From Muricea muricata (Eukaryota; Cnidaria; Anthozoa; Malacalcyonacea; Plexauridae), in assembly GCA_963855995.1 (NCBI GenBank), contig OY979723.1, positions 7,135,013 through 7,199,012 on the forward strand: a DNA stretch of 64,000 bases, read 5' to 3'. The first letter of the stretch is position 1, and each line of letters opens with the position of its first letter. Shown here one piece after another: positions 45,836-59,339 of the stretch. A program made the position numbers and the translations under genes. The notes under the pieces were generated by a model. It ran no database searches, had not been told where the DNA came from, and saw nothing but the letters and a program-made list of their open reading frames with translations.

Positions 45836-48744
45836 ATCATTCAGATATTCCATGATTCTGGAAATATGTGCCGGAGATCCACGCCTACGAATTGAACTTA
45901 CATCAATAGAAAATCAAGTACGAAATGAAACTGGGGAAGAACATGCAAGTACCCGTTCCGAAAGTGAGGAGAAATCAAAGAAAAAAACGATGAACTCGTT
46001 GAAAAGGAAGTCAAAATCATGTTCATTGCAAGATTTCTTAGATTCGGATGACGATTTCCAACAAGCAAAGAAGGTAAAGCCCTCCTGTACCAAAGATTCT
46101 GCTGACCACTCTTCCTATCCAAACACACAAACCAAAAAAGTCCACTATATCTTCCATGATCACAGCTATGCTAAAAGTAAATCCAGCATCCAACAACCCA
46201 ACCCAAGCCCAGACTTACCATTGCATCTTAGAAACATTCTTCCACCAGACTACACCTACAAACTTTTGGAATATGAAGACCAAGAGAAAGAATATTTTAC
46301 AGGGGCACCAAAAAACGCTTTTAAGACAAGTTTCTCCATTTGCAACATAACTTCAACGGGGCAAGTTAAAACATGGGTTTCCGAACTGGCATCAACATCT
46401 AATATTAAATACGTCACGCAAGGCGGGTACCGACGAAAAGATGTGAAAGTCCTTTTATCGAAATGGTATATTTGTCAATGCCAAAGAAAAAAATTGACAA
46501 AAAAGCAACAGGAGGAAAAAAATAGAACACTAAAAAAGCGCCAGAAGAAGTTAGGAACAAATCCCCAAAACATAGATTCAGAACTTCATTTGTTGTCTAC
46601 AGCACGAGATAAGAAAACAGGCTGTCCCAGTAAGATGTCCATAAAGTTACTGCCGATAAACGCTGTCGAGAATATATGTCAAGTCCAATATAATCGTAGC
46701 ACTGATTGTTTTCACATTCAGACTTTTGGTCAAATCTCACCAGCGACGACAGAAACCTTTCACAATTACTTTGTTAGTGGCACGTCTGCTGCCGAAGCTT
46801 TTCACCATCACGAGTCGACACTCATGAATGATCCTTCCACGGTGACACTGCTTGCAAACAGGCGATTTTGCCCATCTGCAACTGACGTGAGAAGGATGTT
46901 TGAAAAGTGGAGAAAAGAAACAAAAGGAGCGCCCGATGGAGTGGGCATGTTTGAGGAATTAGAAAATATTATAAAGGACTACAACAAACGCCATTCACAT
47001 AATGGTGGTAAGTGCATTGTCCAAAGATATGAAAGAACGGCCTGCACAGAAAAACCATTAATCTTAGCTGTTGTTACTCTGTTGATGGCTAGAGTACATA
47101 CTTTGCCTCAGGCTGGAGAAATGGTATTCTTGGATGCATCGGCCAGCATTGACAGACACAACAATCCTGTTTATTTCCTTTGTACCCACCATCCTTCAGG
47201 AGCACTTCCCCTATGTGTGTAGGTTACATCAGATAACTCCCAACAGACGGTTACAAGCTGTTTGGAAAAAGCGAGAGATCTATTTCCGGATAGAGCGTTC
47301 GGTGGTCGTGGTGTTAATGAGGGACCAAAGATTTGCCTGACGGATGACGATTCGAGCCAAAGAGCTGCTTTGAAAACTACTTGGAAATCGACGAAATTAC
47401 TTTTGTGCGTATTTCATTTCCTACAAGCAACGTGGAGATGGTTATGGGATTCGAAAAACAAGATCGAACTGTGTGACCGTAAAGCTTTAATGAAATTTAT
47501 TCAGAACATGGTTTTTGCTGAAAGTGAACTCGATCTAAACACAATATTTGCCGGGTTAAAAGATGATCAGACAGCCAAAAAGTACAAAAATTTTTTAAAC
47601 TATGCCAAAAATTCAATGCTACGATAGTCAGAATGGGCTATATGTCTTCGAAAACAACTGTTAACTAGGGGCAATAACACGGACAACTATACTGAATCAA
47701 TGATTTTTATCTTCAAGTGCATAATTTTACGACGGATCAGAGCGTACAACTTGCTGGAACTATTTAAATTCATTGTTGAGGATCTCGACAGGTATTTCCA
47801 ACGAAAATTGCTATCCCTGGCTTTTGGTAAACCGCAGAATTTGCATATTGCCTCGCGATGTTTCGGGCAAAAAGCCAGCACTGTTGATTTGGCCACAATC
47901 ACACAAGACAGTCGCGAGCCTTTCAAATTCTATGTGCCAAGTAGGAAAGAAAAAGGAACAATTTACGTAGTTAACTCTTCAATTGGAATGTGTTCTTGTC
48001 CCGCAGGCGAAAATGGAAACAGCTGTCCCCACCAAGCTGCAGTCGTGCTTAAGTATGGCGTCTCTAACCACAACTTTATACCCACAAACCATATGGATAA
48101 GTACAAGCTTGCAGTTTTGGCCATTGGAGAGCATCCAAACTTGTGTGCAGAAAAATTTGCAGATATACACCAAAAGAAGTTTGAATCAACCAAACCATCG
48201 ATTACAGAACCATTTCCTGTCAACAAGAATCCAAACATACCGCTGAATGACAAACTCGACAACAATGAAAATGACTACACAAATCCAACAAGCGAATAAC
48301 AGGAGACAAGCTTAGATGATGTTATTAAATAAAGAAGTTTCCAGCGATATAGAATTTTGGTTGCGGAATGGAAATCCAAATTTTATAAAATGCTACAGTA
48401 AATACCTCGAAACCTATAAGAAGATTGTAAATAAAGCAAGAGGGCAAGCTCCAATAAATAGTCTTTCTTCTGCCTATATAGCATTTGGAAGAAATACAAA
48501 TTGCAAAATTTTACCAATACTTCATAATGCAAACAAAAGAATCAGAGTACAACCAACCACAATATCTCGTCGTCGATCAGGAATAAAGTCTTCCCTTGCA
48601 CAACCTTCCGGCCCTAAGCCTACTTTAAAGAAAAAGGACCAATGTACGATGCCGGCCAGGAAAAAAAGGAAAGAGTCAAACAGAAAGAGAAACCTGTCAT
48701 TCAATATAAACATAAACAACCCAAATACTGGTCACACACGTTGA
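45836..48744 (+). pseudogene. MULE-type transposase with SWIM zinc finger
   Basis: An acidic, lysine-rich linker with possible nuclear signals (SLKRKSKSC) leads to a WRKY/FAR1-like Cys region (WYICQCQRKK...KKTGCPSKM). Then comes the DDE core: LAVVTLLMARVHTLPQAGE, MVFLDASASIDRHNNPVYFL (first Asp), THHPSGALPL, ICLTDDDSSQRAAL (second Asp), LCVFHFLQATWRWLW. The SWIM finger CSCPAGENGNSCPHQ lies at ~47990-48030. The C-terminus is basic (PARKKRKESNRKRN). Lesions: in-frame TAG at 47220-47222 and 47625-47627 with frame open beyond each, and a shift near 48300. The TAGs may be mutated Trp or Gln codons. The enzyme would cut the terminal repeats; this copy is inactive unless stops are read through. Confidence 0.9.
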
Positions 48745-49756
48745 TACGAAGTTAATGCATTTTACGTTTCATGCCGTACAAAATACATCAAACAAAATCA
48801 AGTTACTCAAAGAATGTACTGATGTATGTATTAACATTACATTCACCAAGCAACCTGCCCTGCTGTAACAGTTGCTGGAATATTGTCTAAATAATGAACC
48901 ATAGCATAATACAATATTACTATGTATACAGCCAATTCAATTAAGGTAATCTTTCCAAAAGTACGGTAAACTTTGAACTATTAGCACACAAGGGATAATG
49001 AATTCCAATTGTTTATTTGGGTCCTGATACTCAAGTAATTACCTTTGTAGCAAATAAATTTAATATCACCGCATAATTTGTTGTCTTGTTGTTTTAGCTC
49101 ATATCTTGAGTTCACAAGATGTTGTTTTTCGGAGAATGTTTTTCTTATAGCAAATAAATTTGCCGTCATAAATTTGCTATGTGCCTCGACGCTGCTTCAA
49201 AAACATGATTCCAATTTTAGGAGTGAAAATAACCATTAACCTGTAATCTCGGGTGCACTCATAGTTTACAGTTTACACTTTGGGAAGGACAACCTTTACT
49301 GAAATAGCTGTATACATGTTTTAAAGATTGAAGCTGTTACTTATGAACATTAGATCTACCAAACTGCCTGTCTCAACTGCCAGAGTGCATTAACTTTTAG
49401 TCTTATGAATTCATATCTAACTTCACCACCACTAGCAGTCAGGCTTAGGTAGATGTGTATGATTTGCAATAAATTTGAAATAAACTCACATTCATGTCGC
49501 AAAAAATGAAATTTGGTCAGCAATATCTAAGTCAATTGTCAATCATCAAAGCTCTGTTAGTAATATATTAATTGCCATATATTATCACACCAGTATATGT
49601 GTTTAAGTGAACTTAGACATATAATAAATTGGGAGATGCTACTATAGTTGTAGCTTTGTAGCATGAACAAGCTTTATAAAAATACACAACCCATAAATTC
49701 AGGGTATATTACTGTGAGAATTATATATTTGGAAAATAATATTACTTGTATAGCTC
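48745..49756. other. Non-coding 3' part of the Mutator-like element
   Basis: AT-rich sequence without recognised frames. aataaa-like poly(A) signals occur (e.g. attgtctaaataatg near 48885, tgcaataaatttg near 49468). Nothing else seen. Confidence 0.5.
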
Positions 49757-50083
49757 TCGACCCTCACCTCTTCCCCCCCCCCACTTCTCATTGTTACACA
49801 CTGACACACAATGTTCCTCCCCCCACCACTTCCCATTGTTACACACTGACACAATGTTCCTCCCCTCCACCACTTCTCATTGTTACACACTGACACAATG
49901 TTCCTCCCCCCACCACTTCTCATTGTTACACACTGACACAATGTTCCTCCCCCCCCCCCACCACTTCTCATTGTTACACACTGACACAATGTTCCTCCCC
50001 CCCACCACTTCTCATTGTTACACACTGACACAATGTTCCTCCCCCCCCCACCACTTCTCATTGTTACACACTGACACAATGTT
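49757..50083. repeat. Minisatellite, ~45-bp unit, seven copies
   Basis: The unit is about ccccccaccacttctcattg + ttacacactgacacaatgttcctcc, with the C-run varying from copy to copy. Long frames exist on both strands only because the unit lacks stops. It lies inside the right part of the Mutator-like element. Confidence 0.95.
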
Positions 50084-50965
50084 GTTGCAGATGATTTTGG
50101 AATGAATTCAACATTCTCTTGGGGGGTGGGGTGGCAAATGAACTATACATAGCATTAAATTTAACTTCTTTAACTTCAAATCGTATGAGGTCAACTGTAC
50201 ACATGCTTTTGTAATGTAGTTTCCTTTTAGAACCAGTGTGTTTTTGCCAGTAAGCTCAAAGAAACATATATATTAAATAACGAAGAAGTACATGTGCTAA
50301 AATGTTCTAAAAGTATAAAGCAAAAGTACATTAAGTATATTATCTTTTGACCTTATAAATGATATAGAGTCACTAAATATTGAAATAAACAAATGAGAAA
50401 TCTATAAAGAACTGACTTTTCACTGAATGAAACAGCTTGCAAATAAAAGTACTCACCTCCTGTCATTTATTTTTCTTTATCTATTTCAGAAGTATATTTT
50501 TATTAAACGTAACAAAGCGTTCTTTTAACACTGCACGTGCACGCCAGCAAACGAAACGCAGGAAGTAAAATAGCAATGTAATATCAATGCAGTTAAAATA
50601 TAAAGTTCAGTGGTTATCAGTCCAGTTAATGTGAAGCTCAGTGTTTATCAGTCCAGTAAAATTTTAAGTTCAGTAGTTATCAACCCAGGAAAATATAAAG
50701 TTCAGTAGTTATCAATCCAGTTCAATGTATAGTTCCGTGCTTGGTAACCAAGCCTTAAAGTGATCCCAAAAAATTTTTCTGCCTGCCGTGATGGGATAAG
50801 ATTGCGTTACTACCGTGATGGGATATGATTGCCTATTGTGGTGGGATATGATTGCATATCCAATCACGCATTCATATTCTATACCGCAAAGTAGTCCGAG
50901 ATCATCTAATATAGGTCTGAGTTTAGATCAGATTGGAATCCTTGAAATTGAAACTGACTATTCAA

Positions 50966-51690
50966 ATACTTGCCGAAACGTTAACGCTGTTGTGAATATT
51001 TGTGATTGGATGGCTGCCAATACGCTCAGTCTAAATGCAAATAAGACTAAATGCATGTTAATTGGATCCCATAAAAAACTTCAAAAATACGGAAACGATT
51101 TGACAATTGAAATTTATAACACGCCTACTGCATGCGTGAATGCTTCGAAATCCCTGGGTGTGGGATGGATGAGATTCAATAACAAAGAAGGTTAATAGCG
51201 GTCTCTATATCTCCTTGAGCGCTTGTCGGATCTTGTGGAATTGGAGACCCTATTGACGGTTTGTAAGACCTCATTTATTTTGATTATTGCTCTCAAGTGT
51301 GGGGCTGTCTCATGACTGCCCTTCCAAATAAATTGCAAAAATTACAAACTAGAGCAGTGCGTATAATTACAAGGCGAGGCTATGAATTTAGATCAGCCGA
51401 TATTCTGAATGAGCTAGATTTATCTGCTTTTGATGTTAGAAGGAATAACCAACTTTGTATAAGAATGTATCAAGTTAACAGCAATCTAGCCCCTCAATAT
51501 CTCATCGATTTATTCTGTAATACTAATTGAATACATGATCGTGATTCATGATATATATTCCTTATTTTCGCCAAATACGACCAAATAATGCAAATTTCTG
51601 GCTGCGAAATCTTTACAACTGCATGACTATAAACTGATCCCGCTAAGAAAACAACCCGTCTACTTTAAATTTGGTTAACCTTTATTTAAC
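50966..51690 (+). pseudogene. LINE ORF2 C-terminal part (continues 39.4-41.3 kb)
   Basis: Reads CRNVNAVVNICDWMAANTLS and NANKTKCMLIGSHKKLQKYG (the region after YADD in CR1/L2-like enzymes: W..aN.LslN..KT). After a break it reads SQVWGCLMTALPNKLQKLQT, RAVRIITRRGYEF and LFDLRRNNQ-like blocks up to 51530. The remaining sequence to ~51690 decays. Together with the fragment ending at 41300 this is one element split by the 9.56 kb insertion; the YADD-containing middle is absent. Confidence 0.85.
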
Positions 51691-52400
51691 TTTAGTTGGT
51701 GATTTTGAGCATCATTGTTTACGAACTGCATTATGCAAGAAAAGTATATTGAGTGATTGGCCCTCCTAATTTGCAAGCACGGGTTATGCCCGGGGATCCT
51801 GTTTTCCCAATTTTCACTAAATTTCATTGTCCGTATGTACTAATCATCTCGTCTCAATGACTGTTTTGCCCTTTCCCAATTTATTGGGGGGGGGGGGGGA
51901 GTTCTGCTGATGAATCCAAATCTCAGTGCTAGGGATCCTATAATCCTGATCTGAAAAACCTCAATTGATAATCTATATTCTCACCCATCCACAATTTTTT
52001 TCCTCTTCAGCCGAGCCCTAATTGTTCACTGCACGTTGCAAGATATAGAAGGAAAATTGGGATGTTTAGCCATCAGTACAAAAGAACTAAAAGGTAATTA
52101 AGTTGTTAGAAAAGCCTAAACGACTTATTCAAATCCCTGGCAGGGCCATTTTCAACCACTGGACTTTGAGTCTTCCCAATTTTAAGTGTTGTCTCGTGTC
52201 AGTATAATCACGTAAATTCATAAAGCTTCCCATGCAACCTAAACTCATATCAAGTATGTATACAGTTCTGTGAGTTTTCTGAAGCAAAATCAATTTGAAA
52301 TGGGCCTATTTCGAGCGTCATTCTCGCGTTGTTTATGGTATACGCACCATCTATGGCGAAACACTTCCTCCAGCCTCCTAAATTTCAAAGTCATTTTAAT
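51691..52400. other. No gene seen; probable 3' flank of the ETS gene
   Basis: Contains a (G)n tract at 51887-51900 and a TTTATT at ~51680 that would be a poly(A) signal on the minus strand. Otherwise featureless. Confidence 0.4.
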
Positions 52401-53654
52401 CTATTCCAGATAACGCAGCATCATGTTATCGATTTTAGCTAATATACTGTCTTCGTTTGACACAAAATTCATATTTTCAGTCGTGTTCAAAGGTTCCATA
52501 ATAGAAATATCGCTTTGTGACGAGGGTTCATCCAGATCTTCCAAACTTATTGTACTATCACTGGACATGGAAAAGGTTTCTGCCCTTGAACGATATGCCG
52601 TAAATTCCGAGAATCTTTCCTCGGTTTGTTCCCGAATCGGCACGGTACTTTTGCGACAGTCGATAATTTTTTCATAGTTACTCACAGTTTCGTTATGATT
52701 ATCTGCCACGATTCGTTTGCTATCATTGGATGGTAAGGAGTTGTCTCTAATACGTCGTTCTTGATATCCATCAAGGAATGGTATACTAGAGCTACACGCA
52801 GGCTTGACTGCTACTTGACATCCTTCTGCTTCATATGGTATAAACAGGAATTTGTAAACACCTTTTCTTTTAACCTGAAAAAGTTGGAATTTCACCAAGA
52901 CAATTTAGTGCTAGAATGCAATTGTGATGAAGACTATATATACCAAGTTGATCTAGCTTTATATTTCAACAGACTTACATGGTACGAGCGTGCATGGTTA
53001 GCAAATTAGCATGCAATTAGAATGTCAATTTCCTCCGCCATTTCTGCTCATGTTGCATAATAATGTCGCTTTGTTTTCAGAACGTTCAATTCTGTTTTAC
53101 AGTTTCTGTTTCGGAAAAGACCTGCATATTGACAATACTATATCTTACCATGTATATTTTCGACTCCACCATATACAAACCTGCATGCGAACGTTAGCCC
53201 GAGGTCTTTTCGATACGGTTATATAAATTACCTAAAATATTGCTTGCCTTATTTCTGAATAAAACCGTCATAGATATTGGCAGATATTGCAACAGTTTCC
53301 AAGCCATTTCTTTTGACTTTTCTCTACTATAGTACATGAATGAACTGGACTGTGAAACAATATATAAAAAAAACACATGAGTCACCTTTCTAAGCATCCC
53401 CTTGCCGTAATAATTTCTCATGGCTCTGAACAGTTTATACTTGTGCATATTCGGTCTATTTTTAACAGTTCCCCACAGCTTGGCTAGTTCATCGGGGTTA
53501 TGTAATGTGAATATTCCTTCGCGTTTATTGGTCCAGCTAATAACTGACGAACACTCATCGTCTTCCAGCAAACCAAAGAGAAATTCCCAGAGATAAACTG
53601 ACTTTCTCGTACCAGAATGCGAGTTGCTCCTTTTTGCCGTGGGTCGACTTGTAC
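52401..53654 (-). CDS. ETS-domain transcription factor, two 3' exons
   Basis: The upstream exon (53654-53386) encodes TSRPTAKRSNSHSGTRKS then the ETS domain: LWEFLFGLLEDDECSSVISW, NPDELAKLWGTVKNRPNM, YKLFRAMRNYYGKGMLRK. A GTGACT donor follows. The last exon (52874-52401) completes the winged helix with VKRKGVYKFLFIPYEAEGC and then a ~140-residue Ser/Glu-rich tail to a stop at 52401. The join is in frame. The two recognition-helix arginines (R-AM-R) are kept, though the usual RYYY is RNYY. ETS proteins bind GGA(A/T) sites in the nucleus. It resembles ELF/ESE-type ETS domains, but the subfamily is uncertain. Upstream exons, possibly beyond 53.7 kb, were not identified. The only strong host gene here. 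Confidence 0.88.
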
Positions 53655-53699
53655 CTTTTAGAATGATATGAGTAATCATGAAAGTGTTGCACATTATAC

Positions 53700-55480
53700 T
53701 TACAACCGGACACTAACTAGTTTGTGCAAGAAATATTTAAAACAACCTTGTTCACAATCACAGGGCCTTCATGGTGCAACGCGAGGTAGGAAGCCCTGGT
53801 AAAGGCTAGTTGTTACAGGAACAAATTTTCCAATACAGTTGGAAAATTTTCCTGCTAACTTCTCGCGTACGTAATTTCTGCCACCATACGTTTCACCACA
53901 AAGATACCCAAGGAACGAGGTCCTATTAAGATACATATAATACATATCATTGGGATATGTATTAAAGCTGTATAGCACATCTTGGTTTGAGTTTCGAACC
54001 CAAAACTACGTCATTTTTTAGACTTGTGGCCATGCTGGATGGCCCCACTTGATCAGCAATGCTATAGATTTCTGTTACAGGGTATATAGTTCTCATTTTG
54101 AAATTAAAATAGAAAATCAAAGAAATCAGTTTTCCTTGGACTGACTTCAATCTTACTTTTACTTTTGCATCCTGTATATTACAGACGTATCTTATATATG
54201 TAAACAATACGCTACCGCTCGCGCTTGCGGTGTACGAAATTTCCACGCATTTTTCAGCAGCCTATGGTGTAATTTGACAGAAGATGCCTGAATATATTTA
54301 ATGGGTATACCAGCCATATGAACCCTGTAGAGTGTGTATAAAAACCGAACCTTTCAACAACACCAACAAACCGAACCTTTTCTACAACATGTCGATTAGG
54401 AATTCTGTCAATCCAGTATTCAGACATGTAATTTGAAAGCAGCTAGCTGTTATGTCAATTAAATATCATCTTTTTAACTTTACAGCTTTCAATAATTCTC
54501 ATAAAGTTGTGGTACCAGCGTGTGCTTTATTGTTTTTAATTGGCTGCACGATTATATGACCCAGGCCTCTGCTATAAATGAGTGTCAGGAAAAAGGTTGT
54601 CCAGAAGTCTAGATGACTCTAGGATTAATTGATATATTGATATGATGATACATTTCTTAAACAGTATTCCTGTCAATTTAAGTATTGCTTTTAAACAGAT
54701 CAATTGTATTCCCATAATTTATATCTTCTAGATTTAAGAAACTTAAAGAGATTATAGGTGAAAGGTACATAGCTCTAGTTATTTACGAATGCGAAATTTA
54801 TGCACATCCCAACTCAATGTTAATTTTGTTTTGCTTTTTGCCTGTGCTGTGAATATAAGAAGTTAAAAGAACAACGTGTGGAAAAATAAGACCAGTTCTA
54901 TCTTGAAGAAGCAAAACTTGAAAATGAGATGAGAGAAGAAAGAGAGGATGAACTTGAGATATTTGGTGCATGCTTATATCATGAATCATCCTAGTTCCTC
55001 AAGTTCTTTTCCCCAACCACTTCCCAACAACGAGTCTTTTATACAAAATCAGTACAGGAACGATTTTTTAAATGTGTTTTCAAAAAAACTTAGATGGGAA
55101 CCTATTTTCATTATAATATTTAAACTGTTGCCTTTTTTAACAACAATTATTGTTTCTTTTAGATGTTATGTTTACAGTTTAAAACAGTACAATATTTAAA
55201 GATATTATTGACATAGTTAGCCATACAGTATATTAACAACAGTTATAAGTTAATAAATAAACGAGTGAAAAAGTCTTAAATTGTTTTAGTGGCTGAAGCA
55301 ATCTGCTAGTACTCCCAACCATTTGCAAATTATGATCAGCAACAAACCAATATAGGAAACAGCTACGGATGTGATGCTCGAAGTCGTACTTGGTACGTTT
55401 GTACACTTTACGTATTACATTTTCGAGAGAATTGGCAATATACGGTTTGCTACATTAACAAAATACAATGTGTGCATTAG
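53700..55480. other. No gene seen (possibly intron or promoter of the ETS gene)
   Basis: Short frames only (e.g. 53769-53978, 53962-54246, 54948-55199), none with recognised domains. It could be upstream intron sequence of the minus-strand ETS gene; this is inference from position. Confidence 0.4.
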
Positions 55481-55489
55481 CTTCTACAC

Positions 55490-56090
55490 ATAAACATCAG
55501 TGTTAATCCCCACAACTCCCTCTGGTATTTCTGGCTCTTCCCACTGTGGCAAAAAAATCGTTGTTTGGAATTTTGCAAATGTTATGCAAAATACATGAGA
55601 CTAAAACGTCATTGAACAGTGCAAGTACCTCCATTTCAACACATTTTCTAATTTGTGATAACGTCCTTTCCACCTGCCGGAGGTGTTTCTACAGTCATCC
55701 TCGCTCTTCTACAAGGCGATAGTTAAACACTCATTCTCTTCTGCGTCTTTCTTCGGAAAAGCTTTCAAAACCCATGGCAAGAGAGGGTAAGCAGGATTTG
55801 CTATTATAACCGGTGACATTTCTACTCCTCCTATTAACCGCACGCGCGTCGTCAACGCTTCTAAGCCAACCGATGCTGACATCTCTAAAAAGGTATTTGC
55901 AATCCACTACAGCTTGCATGACAGCTTGCTGTGCCAGCCTTTTCTGTTTACATATTCTACGTGACATTCGGACCGTGCAACAATAGCGATTGCAACAGTC
56001 GTCGATTGCTCTAGCACGCATTGGAAGTCCCCATCGTTGTTCATAATCATTAATAATTTGAAACAATTTGTCTCCATTCGTCTTCACGAC
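55490..56090 (-). pseudogene. PIF/Harbinger transposase remnant
   Basis: On the minus strand, WGLPMRARAID leads (after a shift) to ARSECHVEYVNRKGWHS. After another shift come MQAVVDCKYLFRDVSIGWL and DDARAVNRRSRN, and farther on VSCILHNICKIPNN. These follow the DDE_Tnp_4 pattern (AIDG; Y-NRKG-HS; QAVVDxxxxFxDVxxGWPGSxHDARV; CxLHNIC). Several frameshifts and substitutions (GWPG to GWLR, HDAR to DDAR). Dead fragment; no terminal repeats seen. Confidence 0.8.
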
Positions 56091-56316
56091 ATGCGAAGAC
56101 TTGCTTGTTATTGCTTTGGAGACACCTCTTACGCATAATCACACGAACGATCTTGAAACACCGAATAAATTGTGTATAGTTCTATATTCAGCAGTAGATG
56201 CCACGAAGTATAATGTGGTGGCCAGCCGAAATTACAGAACGCATGACTGCATGTATCTTTGCAGCGTGTATACTCCGGGTCTTCATTTAAAAGAAATTCG
56301 AATGTTCCCCTTGTAA

Positions 56317-56860
56317 CTCGAAAGTTTTAATAACGAAGTTCGTCATCATGCTGATGATCTACTATCCCAAATCAGGTACGTGATCTTGGGAACATCCACA
56401 GTGCTCTATGACGTGGGTGGTTAATACTAACTAAAATTGATTTCAAAAATGCAATTCGGTTAATTTTTCGTTGAATAACATCTGATCTCAGCAGGGCTTG
56501 TTTCTTTTTTAAACTTTATTAGCCCTTTTTTGTCTAACGTTGGAACCGAAATCGCAGTATTTTGAGTTTCTGCGCTTGGTTGAATTCGGCTATATTTAAA
56601 TTTTTGCGCGTAAACATTAACCGTTGTAAAATGTACTTGAGCTCTATTTTTCCAAGTGCCATGTCCAATTATTGAAGTGCCCTTCGAATTTTTTCCTCGC
56701 GTGAACGTGGAGTGCCGTGCTATGAATAAAGGGCGCGCTACCAAAATTAAGCATGCCGTACTGACAATTATGCTTGTTGTGTAAACGGGCCTTAATTTGC
56801 GGTTTATGAGATGTTGACCACTGAAATACAATGTTGTGATTGGTCGAGTGAATGTCATCA
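56317..56860. other. No gene seen
   Basis: Contains a minus-strand frame (56861-56460) with no domain recognised. Nothing supports an annotation. Confidence 0.35.
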
Positions 56861-56865
56861 TGTTC

Positions 56866-57024
<159 letters not shown>

Positions 57025-58255
57025 GCAGACATGCATGTTTCTGCGTTTACGCCTCATCAGTGCAGCTTTGTACATACCCAGATATATGATGACCCGCGTA
57101 TAACATACGCGAATGTACTCATGCAGTACACATGCACTTCACGTGCACTAAGCATTGTCAATGCATGGCTAAAAATATGATAAATTACAATGATTCGATA
57201 TAGCAATTGTTCTATTTTTATAGTCGGCAGGACTACAATTTTAGGCGGTAGCAAAAATGTTATTCCAAGCAAGACCGAATACTTAACAATATGCTCTAAC
57301 TTTAGTTTGAGTAGCAAATTTAAAGGGCATCCTTGAGAAATATTCCTTCGATACAAGAGGAGACTTCTACAGTCTTAAACATTAATATTCGACCTGTCAG
57401 TGTGTCCTGCTTGTTTTATTCTAAAGTGCACACTATGTTTAAAATGGGATGCGTTTTACTTTCTGTTTAACTTCATATTTCTAATTATAGTTTTTACGGT
57501 CAAAGTCACTGGTCAAGATAAATTAACTTACAACTAGCCCTCTTAACAAGCTCACTCGTAAAATCATATATGAAATCTGCTTAATTGGTATTTGCAATTT
57601 TTATGCAAAATATTGTGCAAAGACTTTTCCTTTCAGATTTCGTTACAAACAAATAAGCTGCACAGTCCTGTCTTAAAACTATGGTGTTAAACTCTTTAAT
57701 ATAGTATTACAACAACAAATGATCGTGCAAAACAAGAATACCAATAATATACTTGCCTATATGGATAGTTAACCAATGACAATGAGAAAAATAAAATTCT
57801 GTACATGCAGCAGTGGCATGCTTGAGCTCTCTTAACACGGACTTCACCCTTCATTACCTCTTTGAAATGAACAACAATTTCAAAATTGCTGGTAAGTATA
57901 CCCGTTCTATGGAATCCAAAAGTATTCACTATCAACTGGCGGGATATAAAGCTGCATTGAGGCAAAATGACTTAAAGAAAACGCGTGTACTTATTTAATT
58001 ACCAGATTTAATTCAATATACTATCGAGACTCGTGCGGAAATGTACAAACTACAGTATTGCGAAACAGTTGATATGTTAACTCAATGCTTCATGGCCCTC
58101 TCCTTGTATATAGCCGTAGAATTGCGTGAAGAGGTAGACTTTAGTAAAGAACTACTATAGTAAGAGTGTTGCTCGAGGAGATGATGAACATAAAATATAA
58201 AGATATGAAGTTGAGTGTAAAATATAAATCTAAGCATAAATAAATGACTAGCTAT
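57025..58255. other. No gene seen
   Basis: AT-rich DNA between the two (TA)n tracts with only short frames and no recognised domain or repeat structure. Confidence 0.45.
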
Positions 58256-59335
<1,080 letters not shown>

Positions 59336-59339
59336 TTCA

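Larger units (their letters stand above)
41402..50965 (+). mobile_element. 9.56 kb Mutator-like element encoding USP, Ulp1 and MULE transposase domains
   Basis: Terminal inverted repeats are 41402-41815 and 50561-50965. They begin ttgaatagtcag at the outside and carry a gatgggatatgattgcctgc sub-repeat and a ~33-base tandem unit (actggattgataactactga...). Inside, on the plus strand, are USP exons (41894-45060), a Ulp1-type domain (45141-45829) and a MULE transposase with SWIM finger (45836-48744). Two MITE-like or minisatellite tracts also lie inside (42988-43232 and 49757-50083). It interrupts a LINE whose two halves flank it, with about 90 residues of LINE missing. No clean target duplication seen. 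Long inverted repeats plus a MULE transposase make the superfamily assignment fairly firm. Confidence 0.85.

Noticed and set aside
49699-50105. Long frames on both strands encoding CVTMRSGGG-type or LLHTDTMFLPP-type repeats
   Set aside because: They are translations of a 45-bp minisatellite with no stops in the unit; there is no gene evidence.
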